NCBI RefSeq assembly: GCF_000244915.1
Contig: NZ_CM001442.1
Location: 868,001 to 932,000 of the forward strand
Source: Bradyrhizobium sp. WSM471
GTDB lineage: Bacteria; Pseudomonadota; Alphaproteobacteria; Rhizobiales; Xanthobacteraceae
Reading direction: 5' to 3'
Length of the DNA stretch: 64,000 nt
In this document: in pieces, positions 51,604 to 60,064 of the stretch
How positions within the stretch are numbered: position 1 is the first letter of the stretch
How the letters are laid out: each line of letters starts with the position of its first letter
Made by a program: the position numbers and the translations under genes
Notes under the pieces: generated by a model
What the model saw: only the letters and a program-made list of their open reading frames with translations
Databases searched by the model: none
Told to the model about the DNA's origin: nothing

Positions 51604-52242
51604 ATGACCGGCGGCCCGGTGGTTCATGTCGTGGACGACGACCCGTCATTCCGTAGCGCGATCTCTCGCGTATTGAGAATCTCCGGGTATCAGGTCGCTG
51701 ATTACGATTCCGCTGCTTTCTTCCTGCGAAACATCAAGGATGCCAAGCCGGGCTGCCTCCTGCTCGACGTCCAGATGCCCTCTCTGGGCGGACTGCAGTT
51801 GCAGGAAGAACTGGCCAGGTTATCGCCAGACTGGCCTATTATCTTCATGACCGCGCATGGGGACATTCCAACCAGCGTGCGTGCAATCAAGGCCGGCGCC
51901 GAAGACTTTCTCGCCAAGCCCGTGTCAAAGAACACGTTGCTTCCCGCGATTGAACGGGCGCTCGTTCGCTATGAGCGAATACGCGCAAGCCAAAATCAGC
52001 AAAATTCGCTTAAATCGCTGGTCGCGACACTGACGCCGCGGGAAAGCGAGGTTTTTTCATTGATGGTCCGCGGCAAATTGAACAAGCAGATTGCGCACGT
52101 ACTGGGCACGTCCGAGCGAACCATCAAGGCGCATCGGCAAGCGGTGATGCAGAAGTTGCAGGTTCAATCCTTCGCCCAGGCTGTTTCTATTGCGGAGCGC
52201 GTCGGATTGCTGGCGGCGCCCTCGCTGGACGCCAATTCGTAA
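51604..52242 (+). CDS. FixJ/NarL-type response regulator
   Basis: A 212-residue regulator: receiver with acidic HVVDDDPSFRSAI, phospho-acceptor Asp in CLLLDVQMPSLGG, Thr in IFMTAHGD and Lys in FLAKPV. The C-terminal LuxR helix-turn-helix has LTPRESEVFSLMVRGKLNKQ and TIKAHRQAVMQKL. It belongs to the FixJ/TtrR/NodW type. No sensor is directly adjacent; the kinase at 46437 is a possible partner. Confidence 0.92.
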   Translation: MTGGPVVHVVDDDPSFRSAISRVLRISGYQVADYDSAAFFLRNIKDAKPGCLLLDVQMPSLGGLQLQEELARLSPDWPIIFMTAHGDIPTSVRAIKAGAEDFLAKPVSKNTLLPAIERALVRYERIRASQNQQNSLKSLVATLTPRESEVFSLMVRGKLNKQIAHVLGTSERTIKAHRQAVMQKLQVQSFAQAVSIAERVGLLAAPSLDANS

Positions 52243-52388
52243 GGCGGCACCAGTTCGGCCGTCGCTAGGTCCGGGCTCTGACAGGCAACTTCGGTTTGCC
52301 CCGAAGGACAATACCGCAGGCGCTCCTGAGTGCTGTCTATTCTCCAAGGAGAGCCGGTCTGCCGCGCTCAAAACGGAGGCTGCTTCGA

Positions 52389-52844
52389 ATGGAATTGCAT
52401 GGGTGCGTTGTTAGGGTACCGCAAACGCTAACCGGGTTGACAAACCGGGCCTGCTACGAACTTGTGCAGCAGGCAGAGATGCTGGCGCTCTCCGAGCTCG
52501 ATGAACCGCTCCACATTTCGTCCGTTTGCCGCGCCCTTATCGTCAGCGAGCGAACTCTCCGCAAAGCTTTTCACAAAGTGCATGGCATCCCGCCATGCCG
52601 GCACCTCAGGATGCTGCGATTGTCCGAGGCTCGACGTGCCCTTTTATCCGCAGATAGCCAAGTCGTAACCGTGACGGAAATCGCAACAGGTTTTGGTTTT
52701 GTGGAGCTGGGACGCTTTTCAGTCGAATACCGCAAAGTGTTCGGCGAGAGTCCCTCGAAGACACTTCATCGCGCATCACCGGCTATCACGACGGCGATCA
52801 GTGGCGCTGCTGATCATAGATCCAGCTTTGCATTTGGAATGTAG
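52389..52844 (+). CDS. AraC-family DNA-binding protein (DNA-binding domain only)
   Basis: A 151-residue protein in which the second half is the AraC helix-turn-helix pair: ISSVCRALIVSERTLRKAFH and VTVTEIATGFGFVELGRFSV, followed by YRKVFGESPSKTLHR. There is no ligand-binding domain, so it is shorter than typical AraC proteins. It probably controls the adjacent SphA-like gene. Confidence 0.82.
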   Translation: MELHGCVVRVPQTLTGLTNRACYELVQQAEMLALSELDEPLHISSVCRALIVSERTLRKAFHKVHGIPPCRHLRMLRLSEARRALLSADSQVVTVTEIATGFGFVELGRFSVEYRKVFGESPSKTLHRASPAITTAISGAADHRSSFAFGM

Positions 52845-52877
52845 GCCGGCGTGACTTTCAAGCATCAGCTTGGGCCG

Positions 52878-52888
52878 ATTTTGCATAG
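52878..52888 (-). repeat. CTATGCAAAAT single copy
   Basis: ATTTTGCATAG on the plus strand (CTATGCAAAAT on the minus) lies 63 bases before the SphA-like start. It is one of six copies, all between 50.1 and 58.2 kb. Confidence 0.6.
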
Positions 52889-52950
52889 CGGCGACCTGCA
52901 TGGAGACATTCAATCGCTGGACTGACAGTCCAGTTCTCGGGGGATATGAG

Positions 52951-54024
52951 ATGACACGCAAGATTTCCGAACAAAAGCTTAGTCGCCGGATCTTGCTAGG
53001 CGGCCTTGGCTTGGCTGTGACTATGATAGGATCAGCCTCCGTGCCGGCTTACGCCGACGAAAGCGGAGTTTCATATTGGCTCCCGGGCCGGTTCAGCAGC
53101 CTCGCGGCCACGCCCCAGGTGCCCGGATGGTCCATGGCGGAGGTCTACTATCATACCTCGGTATCGGCATTCGGTGCTGCAGCGGCGGCCAGGGAGATTC
53201 AGATCGGCAGATTTCCCGCGGCGGTGAACGCCAATTTGAATCTGCATCTGAATGCGCAGGCCGACCTGGTGCTGCTCAACCCGACCTACACCTTCGCGAC
53301 GCCGGTGCTGGGCGGGCAGTTTGCGATCGGTGTCACGGGCATATTCGGCCGAGCCAGCACCAGCCTGGACGGGACCCTCACCACAGCAGTCGGTCCGCTC
53401 GTCACAACCCGCACAGGAAGCATCTCGGATTCACTTACATCGGTCGGAGACCTGTATCCGCAAGCGACGCTGAAATGGAATGCCGGCGTACATAATTTCA
53501 TGACATATGTGACCGGAGACATTCCGGTCGGGGCCTACGATCCCAGCCGCCTTTCCAACCTCGGCATTGGTCACGGCGCGATCGACGGCGGCGGCGGTTA
53601 CACCTATTTCAATCCGGCAACCGGCCACGAATTTTCGGCAGTCGGCGGGTTGACTTACAATTTCAAGAACCAGGACACGCAATACCAGAACGGGGTCGAT
53701 TTCCACGTCGATTGGGGTGCATCCCAGTTCCTGTCGAAGCAGGTTTTTGTCGGCCTCGTCGGATATGCGTACCAACAGATCACGGACGATTCGGGCCAGC
53801 ACCCGATCCTCGGCGGCTTCCGCTCTCGCGTCCTCGGAATTGGGCCACAGATCGGATATCTATTCCCGGTGGGTGATATGCAGGGCTACCTCAATCTGAA
53901 GGGATACGGCGAGTTCGCCGCGGAGAACCGGCCGGCGGGTTGGAACACCTGGCTGACGTTCTCGATCTCCCCCATGGCGCCAGTCAGCACCGTGGCGCCG
54001 ACCCGGCGAATGGTGACGAAATAG
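52951..54024 (+). CDS. SphA/MetA-like outer-membrane protein
   Basis: A 357-residue protein with a leader carrying RR (SRRILLGGLGLAVTMIGSAS) and cleavage near YADES. The mature part is a beta-barrel of the phenol-degradation MetA/SphA family: YWLPGRFSSLAATPQVPGWS, then HLNAQADLVLLNPTYTF, DIPVGAYDPSRLSNLGIGHG and AVGGLTYNFKNQDTQYQNGV. Such proteins are linked to uptake or sensing of hydrophobic or aromatic compounds. ATG at 52951 follows GGGGGATATGAG. Confidence 0.85.
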   Translation: MTRKISEQKLSRRILLGGLGLAVTMIGSASVPAYADESGVSYWLPGRFSSLAATPQVPGWSMAEVYYHTSVSAFGAAAAAREIQIGRFPAAVNANLNLHLNAQADLVLLNPTYTFATPVLGGQFAIGVTGIFGRASTSLDGTLTTAVGPLVTTRTGSISDSLTSVGDLYPQATLKWNAGVHNFMTYVTGDIPVGAYDPSRLSNLGIGHGAIDGGGGYTYFNPATGHEFSAVGGLTYNFKNQDTQYQNGVDFHVDWGASQFLSKQVFVGLVGYAYQQITDDSGQHPILGGFRSRVLGIGPQIGYLFPVGDMQGYLNLKGYGEFAAENRPAGWNTWLTFSISPMAPVSTVAPTRRMVTK

Positions 54025-54120
54025 GTAGACTCATAATAAGTTCGGACAGCCGCGATCCCCATTGATTCAGGGCGCGGTGTTCTCGCCGGCGCCTTTCGGG
54101 CCCATGATCGTTTTCCCGCA

Positions 54121-55464
54121 CTACTTGGCTTTGGCAAACTCATCAACTGCCGGCGCCCTGCGTAGCAGGGTTCGGCGGTGGGTCATCAAATATTGCAGTC
54201 CATGTGCTGCAAGACCCAAAGCGCCAACATCGGCATTGTCGGCGCCCTCCCCGTTCGCGTTCCTGGCGAGCTCAACCTTCAGTATATTGTCAATCTTCTT
54301 CTCGATCTCCTGCAGTTCGGCCTCGCTCTCGGCGCCCTTGATCTCACGACCGAGTTCGTACAACGGTCCGAGCAAGCTCTTCGATGCCACGTCCGAGCCG
54401 GCGAAGCGCCACGCGGCTACAACAATCGAGATCAGAGATCCAAGCAGCAGCGATCGATAATAGAGCTTGTCGTCATACTTATCGAGGAAGCTTTGCTGGT
54501 TGCCGTTGTAGTAGGTGGCGGCTCCTGGATGGATCGGTATGAGCGCATCGGCATCCGCGCTTGGTGCGCCGGCTTGCGCTAGAACCGGATATAGCGACAG
54601 CAGATCCCTACGAACGTCCACCAAGGATTGCGTCAGGTCTGTGATCGTGTCTGCATCAACCGATTTGTTGGCGACAAGATAGAAAGAGACCCGCAGCGAG
54701 GTGAGATCATCTGACGGTACCGGCGGAGCTCCGCGTAGAGTTCCCTTTGGGATGTCGTAGCTCTCATAGTATTGCGCGACGTTGGCGACGGCCCCAGCTG
54801 AGGCGATTTCGATGAGCTTCGGAGCCGATGCCTTCCCACCGTTCTGCTGAAACATTTCTCGGACTTTCGCCAGGTACTTCTCGGTCAGAGGAACGACCGC
54901 GAGCAGGGCGTGAACTTTTCCAGACGACAGCGCAGCCGCCGCCTCCCCAACGGCAACATTCTGGAAGCTGACCTTGGCGCGATCGAACTGATAGACTTGC
55001 TTCAGCGCTTCGACGACTGCCCGGTTAACGTCGCCTCCGATGACGCCGATGGTTATGCTGCGCATATCGCCCAGGCTGTCGGCGCTCGCAGGCGACGGAG
55101 CCACAATTAGAACCACCCCATGGGTCAGAAGAAGCACGCTTCGCGCGTCGGAAAGACCGCCCGTGTCGCCACGCACCACAGCAAGGTCGGCCTTGCCCCC
55201 AGCCAGCATCTCGGACGCTCCCGCAGATGTGCCCGCATTGACGACCTTTAGTCGGACATGAGCGCCTGATGCCGCCAACCGGGCCGAGATCGCGGAGGTG
55301 AGCAATTGCGCTTCACCGTCCGACGACCCCGTGGCGACCGTTAGCATAACAGGTTTGGTAAAATGTCGATAAACGAACCAGCCGCCGCCAATCATGGCAG
55401 CAGTTGCAACCCCGACAACGACTATCCGGAGCCGTCGTGGCAGGTTGGTGACGAGATTCGCCAT
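54121..55464 (-). CDS. TAXI-family TRAP solute-binding protein, membrane anchored
   Basis: A 447-residue protein. An N-terminal helix (LRIVVVGVATAAMIGGGWFV) anchors it; the periplasmic domain is TAXI-like (LTVATGSSDGEAQLLTSAIS, AGTSAGASEMLAGGKADLAV, LLAVVPLTEKYL). A second helix (LYYRSLLLGSLISIVVAAW) and a cytoplasmic coiled coil (EAELQEIEKKIDNILKVEL) follow, unlike simple binding proteins. No TRAP membrane subunits are next to it. It may sense or present a ligand rather than act in transport. Confidence 0.85.
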   Translation of the reverse strand: MANLVTNLPRRLRIVVVGVATAAMIGGGWFVYRHFTKPVMLTVATGSSDGEAQLLTSAISARLAASGAHVRLKVVNAGTSAGASEMLAGGKADLAVVRGDTGGLSDARSVLLLTHGVVLIVAPSPASADSLGDMRSITIGVIGGDVNRAVVEALKQVYQFDRAKVSFQNVAVGEAAAALSSGKVHALLAVVPLTEKYLAKVREMFQQNGGKASAPKLIEIASAGAVANVAQYYESYDIPKGTLRGAPPVPSDDLTSLRVSFYLVANKSVDADTITDLTQSLVDVRRDLLSLYPVLAQAGAPSADADALIPIHPGAATYYNGNQQSFLDKYDDKLYYRSLLLGSLISIVVAAWRFAGSDVASKSLLGPLYELGREIKGAESEAELQEIEKKIDNILKVELARNANGEGADNADVGALGLAAHGLQYLMTHRRTLLRRAPAVDEFAKAK

Positions 55465-55567
55465 AGGATGCCCCGCGAGACCGACGCCTCTTACGAGACG
55501 CTGAACAGCGTCCAAGCACAACGAGCCTGGGCCACCACCGTTCATACGAACACGCGGGATTGTCCGT

Positions 55568-55680
55568 CTATGCAAAATCGAACGATGTTGTCGGGAGGGC
55601 CACGTTTAGGGGCCTTTCGAACCAGCACCTCAAGTATGGACGGGGCAGTATTCGTTCGTGGCGAGTCCGTTTTTGCATAG
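55568..55680. repeat. CTATGCAAAA inverted-repeat element B
   Basis: CTATGCAAAATCG at 55568 faces CGTTTTTGCATAG at 55668-55680, making a 113-base element in the gap between the TAXI gene start and the DUF1254 gene. The inner sequence differs from element A. Confidence 0.7.
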
Positions 55681-55766
55681 TCGGCCCATCAGCCCGCTCG
55701 TAGGCTGTCTCAAGTTTCTCGCGCGTGCGCGGCAGCCTTTGCACGATTTGACAAGAGGATGTTCCC

Positions 55767-57206
55767 ATGTTGACCAAACGCGATCTGCTTCGCTCCGCAG
55801 CGGTTGCCGTAATGACCGCCTCACTCGTGAAGTCTGCCCCCGCGAGCGCCCAGAACAAAGCCGAATGGCCCAATCTGTTTGAGGCCAAGGACATCGCTGA
55901 AGAAGGCTTCATCTACGGCCTACCGCTAGTAATGTATTATGCGGTCATGCAAGAGTTCGCAGTGGACAAGAACTCCGGACAGTTCAAGGCCCCCTTCAAC
56001 GAGATCAACAGCCTTCACCACGTCGCTACACCGGAGGATACGGCGGTCATCACGCCGAACAGCGACACTCCCTACTCGTTTATCTGGCTAGATTTGCGCG
56101 CTGAGCCGATGGTTATCTCGGTGCCGATGATCGCAAAGGACCGTTACTACGCGGTCCAGCTTATCGACGGAAACACCTACAATTTTGGCTACATCGGCAC
56201 CCGCGCCACGGGGACCGAGCCGGGCGACTATCTGGTGGTTGGCCCCGACTGGAAAAGTGAAACTCCGCCCGGGGTTAAGAAAGTCTTCCGATCGACGACG
56301 CCGTTCCCACTCGCTCTCATTCGTACTCAACTCTTCAACCCCGACGATATCTCGAAGGTCGAAAAAGTTCAGACCGGCTACAAGGCCCAGCCGCTTTCGG
56401 CCTTCCTTAAGCAACCGGCGCCACCCGCCGCGCCGAAGATCGATTTCCTTCCCGCCACCACTGCGGGGATCAAGGATAACTTCTTTCAGTATCTCGACGC
56501 AGCCCTGCAATTCGTCCCTGAGACGCCGAGGGACAAGGCGATTCGCGCGAAGCTTGCGAGGATTGGCGTCGGCCCCGGGAAGACGTTTGTCTTCAAGGAT
56601 CTTTCGCTCGAACATAAAGCCGAAATCCTGGTGGGCATGAAGCAGGGTGACGACAAAGTCGACAAATGGCTGGCCGGCGGAAACAAAAACATCAACGGCT
56701 GGAACGTCGGTTCGTTTTTCGGCGATGAGGCGTTCTACAATGGCGATTGGCTGATGCGAGCCGGGTCTGCCAAGGGCGGTCTCTTGGGCAATGACGCCGT
56801 CGAAGCGATGTACCCCTATACCCGAACGGACGTGACCGGTGAGCCGCTCGATGGCAGCAAGCACAAGTACACGATCACCTTCGCACCGGGCCAGTTGCCG
56901 CCGGTGAACGCCTTTTGGTCCGTGACGATGTACGACGGCAAGAGCCAACTCCTGGTCAAGAACCCGATCAAGCGCTACCTCATCAACTCTCCAATGTTAC
57001 CGGCGATGAAGAAGGACGCAGACGGCTCGGTGACGCTGTACATCCAGAAAGACAGTCCCGGTGCGGATAAGGAAGCAAATTGGCTGCCGGCGCCGGACGA
57101 CAAGATCTATCTCGTAATGCGCCTGTATTGGCCGAAGCCAACGCCCCCATCGATCCTGCCGCCCGGGCAAGGAACGTGGCAGCCGCCTGGCATCAAGCGG
57201 GTTTAA
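55767..57206 (+). CDS. DUF1254/DUF1214 exported protein
   Basis: A 479-residue protein with signal peptide (LLRSAAVAVMTASLVKSAPA). The DUF1254 part has AEEGFIYGLPLVMYYAVMQE and TPNSDTPYSFIWLDLRAEPM; the DUF1214 part has KYTITFAPGQLPPVNAFWSV and YIQKDSPGADKEANWLPAPD. The family is periplasmic, widespread and of unknown function; it often accompanies SphA-like genes, as here. ATG at 55767 follows AAGAGGA. Confidence 0.92.
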   Translation: MLTKRDLLRSAAVAVMTASLVKSAPASAQNKAEWPNLFEAKDIAEEGFIYGLPLVMYYAVMQEFAVDKNSGQFKAPFNEINSLHHVATPEDTAVITPNSDTPYSFIWLDLRAEPMVISVPMIAKDRYYAVQLIDGNTYNFGYIGTRATGTEPGDYLVVGPDWKSETPPGVKKVFRSTTPFPLALIRTQLFNPDDISKVEKVQTGYKAQPLSAFLKQPAPPAAPKIDFLPATTAGIKDNFFQYLDAALQFVPETPRDKAIRAKLARIGVGPGKTFVFKDLSLEHKAEILVGMKQGDDKVDKWLAGGNKNINGWNVGSFFGDEAFYNGDWLMRAGSAKGGLLGNDAVEAMYPYTRTDVTGEPLDGSKHKYTITFAPGQLPPVNAFWSVTMYDGKSQLLVKNPIKRYLINSPMLPAMKKDADGSVTLYIQKDSPGADKEANWLPAPDDKIYLVMRLYWPKPTPPSILPPGQGTWQPPGIKRV

Positions 57207-57248
57207 GACTGCCGCGATGATCCTCGCGCAGGCAACAGGCTGAGTGCA

Positions 57249-57683
57249 ATGTCCCCAGATACGCCAACGGTCAGCCAGCTTTCGCACGTTATCTCACAGT
57301 CGGCAGCGCCAGCGTTCCTTTTGGGAGCACTGGCGGCCTTCATTGCTGTCCTGATTTCCCGCTTGAACAGGATCATCGATAGAACGATCCTCCTGAATGG
57401 AATCGCCGACGACGACACGGTCAGATCCCGGCTCAAGGTGGATCTTCCGCGGCTGATGCGGCGTGCAGCGATGCTGAACCGGGCAATCTTCTGGGCGGTA
57501 ATCGGCAGTATCGCCGTCACAGCCCTTGTTATGGTCGCGTTTGCAAGCGCTTTTCTTCAGATCCACCACGAGCACGGCGTGGCTATCCTTTTCATGGTTG
57601 CGCTGGGCGCGTTCGCTGTATCGCTTATCGATTTCGCTCGCGAAGTGCGGATTGCGCTGAGCGAGCTCGATCACTACGCCTGA
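57249..57683 (+). CDS. DUF2721 membrane protein
   Basis: A 144-residue protein with three helices (AAPAFLLGALAAFIAVLISR, IFWAVIGSIAVTALVMVAFA and AILFMVALGAFAVSLIDFA). Family landmarks are SRLNRIIDR and LPRLMRRAAMLNRAI. It is 42 bases after the DUF1254 gene and likely co-transcribed. Function unknown. Confidence 0.85.
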   Translation: MSPDTPTVSQLSHVISQSAAPAFLLGALAAFIAVLISRLNRIIDRTILLNGIADDDTVRSRLKVDLPRLMRRAAMLNRAIFWAVIGSIAVTALVMVAFASAFLQIHHEHGVAILFMVALGAFAVSLIDFAREVRIALSELDHYA

Positions 57684-57740
57684 TGCGAGTGGATGCTTTT
57701 CTTGCTGCGATCCAATGCCAAGCCACAGCGTCAACACACA

Positions 57741-58055
57741 TCAGGGTTTGCGGACCCACTGATCCATCTGGAGGCACGTCAGCAAACTGACGTAGCTTGG
57801 CGTACCTCCAATGGCCTCTTGGCCGACACAGCTTTCTTTCTGCGAGACCGACATTTTCGACCAGAGCGCACCAAGCTGGCGCCGCGCCTTTTGCTCATCA
57901 TTTATACACCTCTTGAGAGACTGATCGACCGTAAGCCCGGCCGCAGCTGCAAGGTCAAGCTTGCAACTCCGCCCCACGTCGAACTTCGGCACGTTATCGG
58001 CTACTGGGACAAGCAATTGCGAACCGAGAATTATCATCGAGATCGAGATTGGCAT
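57741..58055 (-). CDS. Small exported conserved hypothetical protein
   Basis: A 104-residue protein: hydrophobic start (SISMIILGSQLLVPVA), then VGRSCKLDLAAAAGLTVDQS, RCINDEQKARRQLGALWSKM and PSYVSLLTCLQMDQWV. Four cysteines likely form disulphides. I recognise the ARxQL...W...C...PSYVxLLTCxxM pattern as a recurrent Bradyrhizobium exported protein of unknown function. ATG at 58055 starts the hydrophobic segment. Confidence 0.7.
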   Translation of the reverse strand: MPISISMIILGSQLLVPVADNVPKFDVGRSCKLDLAAAAGLTVDQSLKRCINDEQKARRQLGALWSKMSVSQKESCVGQEAIGGTPSYVSLLTCLQMDQWVRKP

Positions 58056-58380
58056 GACTGCACCCTGCCTGTTTGAGCCCGCTGAACAGCTCTTCGCGCA
58101 GCCTGTATCCAGTCGCTGGCTTTCGTCTATGCAAAATCCGACAGTTCCGCCTTTGACCGCTGTTTCCGCGCCGTTGCGCTGACCGATCGGGGACAAACCG
58201 AAGTCTATTCCCGCCTTCACACCGGCGGCGGTGATCATCCACCGAAGCCTCGCCTATGGTGGCGGCCTCCAGGATTTTCGAAGCGACGTGAGTCCGCGCC
58301 TCGATCTCGCGATGCGAAACGCTTTCGCAGACGTCGTCCAGGACCGCGCGCAAAAGCGCGGTTGTCTCCGTACCAAACAT
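57994..58380 (-). pseudogene. MFDxETTALLRAVLDEVCES family copy with replaced C-terminus
   Basis: From ATG 58380 the product reads MFGTETTALLRAVLDDVCES, HVASKILEAATIGEASVDD. Beyond about 58234 it stops matching the family and runs on for 79 unrelated residues, overlapping the 57741 gene. The normal tail (about 17 residues, ending AP.MWR or similar) is gone, so the break marks a DNA junction. Confidence 0.65.
58137..58150 (+). repeat. CTATGCAAAATCCG single copy
   Basis: The last of the six copies of the motif. It lies 82 bases upstream of the 58055 minus-strand start and about 85 bases from the junction inside the broken gene at 58234. Confidence 0.6.
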
Positions 58381-58537
58381 GAGGCGCCCCCGAGGGAAAG
58401 GTGTAGCGTAGCCCGGTTTTGCCGGCTGGGGATTCAGGCATGTTAAGCTTCCGGGAAAAATGCAGTCGAAGGTATGAGGGAGCCAAGAGTGTCGGGGGCG
58501 AGTGTGATTGCGGCTCCGGTCGGTTCTTGCCGGCGGA

Positions 58538-59962
58538 CTATCTGGTTCTCTTGCTGGAGATATCATCGGCTTCGAAGCCAACGCGCTGCATCAGACTAGA
58601 AAGCGGTATCAACCCGAACGCCATCATCCCAGCAGAGACTGCGAAAAAGTTCAGGTCGAGACTCGCATTCCAGCGTAGCAGCAGATAACCGCCCGCAGCA
58701 GCGATCAGCGCGCGGGTCAGAACTCCGAGCAGCGAAGGCGCGAGCCGCCGGGTGGCTTGGCCTACACAGTACAGCACAAAGCCGAGACCGAAGAACCCAA
58801 AGAAGGGGCCGACATCGTGCAGGTACTGCACGCCCGCCTGGATGGTCGCGGGGTCGTCGTTGAAAAGGCCGATCCATTGGCGCGCTAACAGCGCGCCAAT
58901 GAGTCCTATTGTGGCGGTCACCGCAGCGCCTATAACCGCGCCCGTCCAGGCGGCGCGCCGCGCACGCTCGATCAGTCCGGCGCCAAGGCTGGCGCTGACA
59001 ACCATGCCGACCGGGCCGCCCACACCGTAGGAGATCGGCACAAGCAGGAACTCTAGACGTGAGGCTGAGCCATACGCTGCCAAAGCAGCGATACCATGGG
59101 AGCCGACGTAAGCGGTCACAAGCGTCAGCGTTACATTGGTGCTCGCCGCGATGATGGCAGAGACGCCGCCGATCTTGAGGATCGTCAAGGCAGGCGCGAG
59201 CGCCAGGCGCGGTGGGGTTGGCGAAGGCCGCAACAAGCCCATATGGCCCCACAGGTAGATTGCGTAGGCAAGTGTTCCGAGAGCGTAGTTGATCAACAGT
59301 GCGACGCCACCGCCGATTGGGCCAAGCGCGGGAATGCCGAAGCCGCCGAAAATCAGAAGCGGTGATAACGGTACCAGCAGCGTTGCGCCTGAGCACACGA
59401 CAACGACCGGCACTCGCAAATTTCCGGTGCCGCGCACCGCCGCCATCAGCAAGTTGAATGTCCAGATCAGCGTCGCTCCGCCAAAGACCACCGTCGAATA
59501 TTGCAGCGAGATCTGGAGCGAAGCGCCATGCCCGCCCATCGCACGATAGATCAAGGGCCCCAGCCCATACATCAATGCGGTGGTTGCCAATCCAAGCGGC
59601 AGCGCCAACTCGATCGCGTACCAAGGGTAGGAACTCGCCTCGGCGAATTCGCCGCGTCCTAGCGCCCGCGCCACCGAAGTGACGATACCACCGCCGGTCG
59701 CACCTTGGGAGATCGCTACGGTAAGCGCGAGCAGCGGGAAGACCAGCGTCACTCCGGCGAGAGCGTCGAGCCCGAGCTTTGCGATGAAGTAAACCTCGAG
59801 AAGTCCCATCAGCACCTGGACGAGCATCACGGTCGAATTCGGGACCGCCAGGCGGAGGATCGTTAAGGCGACCGGATGGCCAAGCAGCGCGTCAAGTCGG
59901 TCATCGCGCAGCGTGCGCGCCGCGTGCGGCTTTGAATCGGCGATATTCGCGGGTCCGTTCAC
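58538..59962 (-). CDS. MATE-family efflux transporter
   Basis: A 474-residue transporter with 12 hydrophobic segments in two similar halves. MATE features include LALTVAISQGATGGGIVTSV in the first half and LLVPISYGVGGPVGMVVSAS in the second. The start is taken as GTG at 59962, eight bases after GGAGG; an upstream frame is open to 60019. It is divergent from a LysR regulator with a shared 100-base control region, suggesting the regulator controls it. Drug or metabolite substrate unknown. Confidence 0.88.
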   Translation of the reverse strand: MNGPANIADSKPHAARTLRDDRLDALLGHPVALTILRLAVPNSTVMLVQVLMGLLEVYFIAKLGLDALAGVTLVFPLLALTVAISQGATGGGIVTSVARALGRGEFAEASSYPWYAIELALPLGLATTALMYGLGPLIYRAMGGHGASLQISLQYSTVVFGGATLIWTFNLLMAAVRGTGNLRVPVVVVCSGATLLVPLSPLLIFGGFGIPALGPIGGGVALLINYALGTLAYAIYLWGHMGLLRPSPTPPRLALAPALTILKIGGVSAIIAASTNVTLTLVTAYVGSHGIAALAAYGSASRLEFLLVPISYGVGGPVGMVVSASLGAGLIERARRAAWTGAVIGAAVTATIGLIGALLARQWIGLFNDDPATIQAGVQYLHDVGPFFGFFGLGFVLYCVGQATRRLAPSLLGVLTRALIAAAGGYLLLRWNASLDLNFFAVSAGMMAFGLIPLSSLMQRVGFEADDISSKRTR

Positions 59963-60040
59963 GATCACTTCCTCCCGTTGCAGAGAGCGAAATGACCACG
60001 GCCACTGAACGCGGCCCAACCATATGAATTGACACGCTCT

Positions 60041-60055
60041 GTTAGCAAAACTAAC
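60041..60055. promoter_or_regulatory. LysR-type operator dyad
   Basis: GTTAG-CAAAA-CTAAC contains TTAG-N5-CTAA, the LysR T-N11-A arrangement. It lies in the MATE/LysR divergent gap, 10 bases before the LysR ATG. Confidence 0.6.
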
Positions 60056-60064
60056 AATCTAAAA

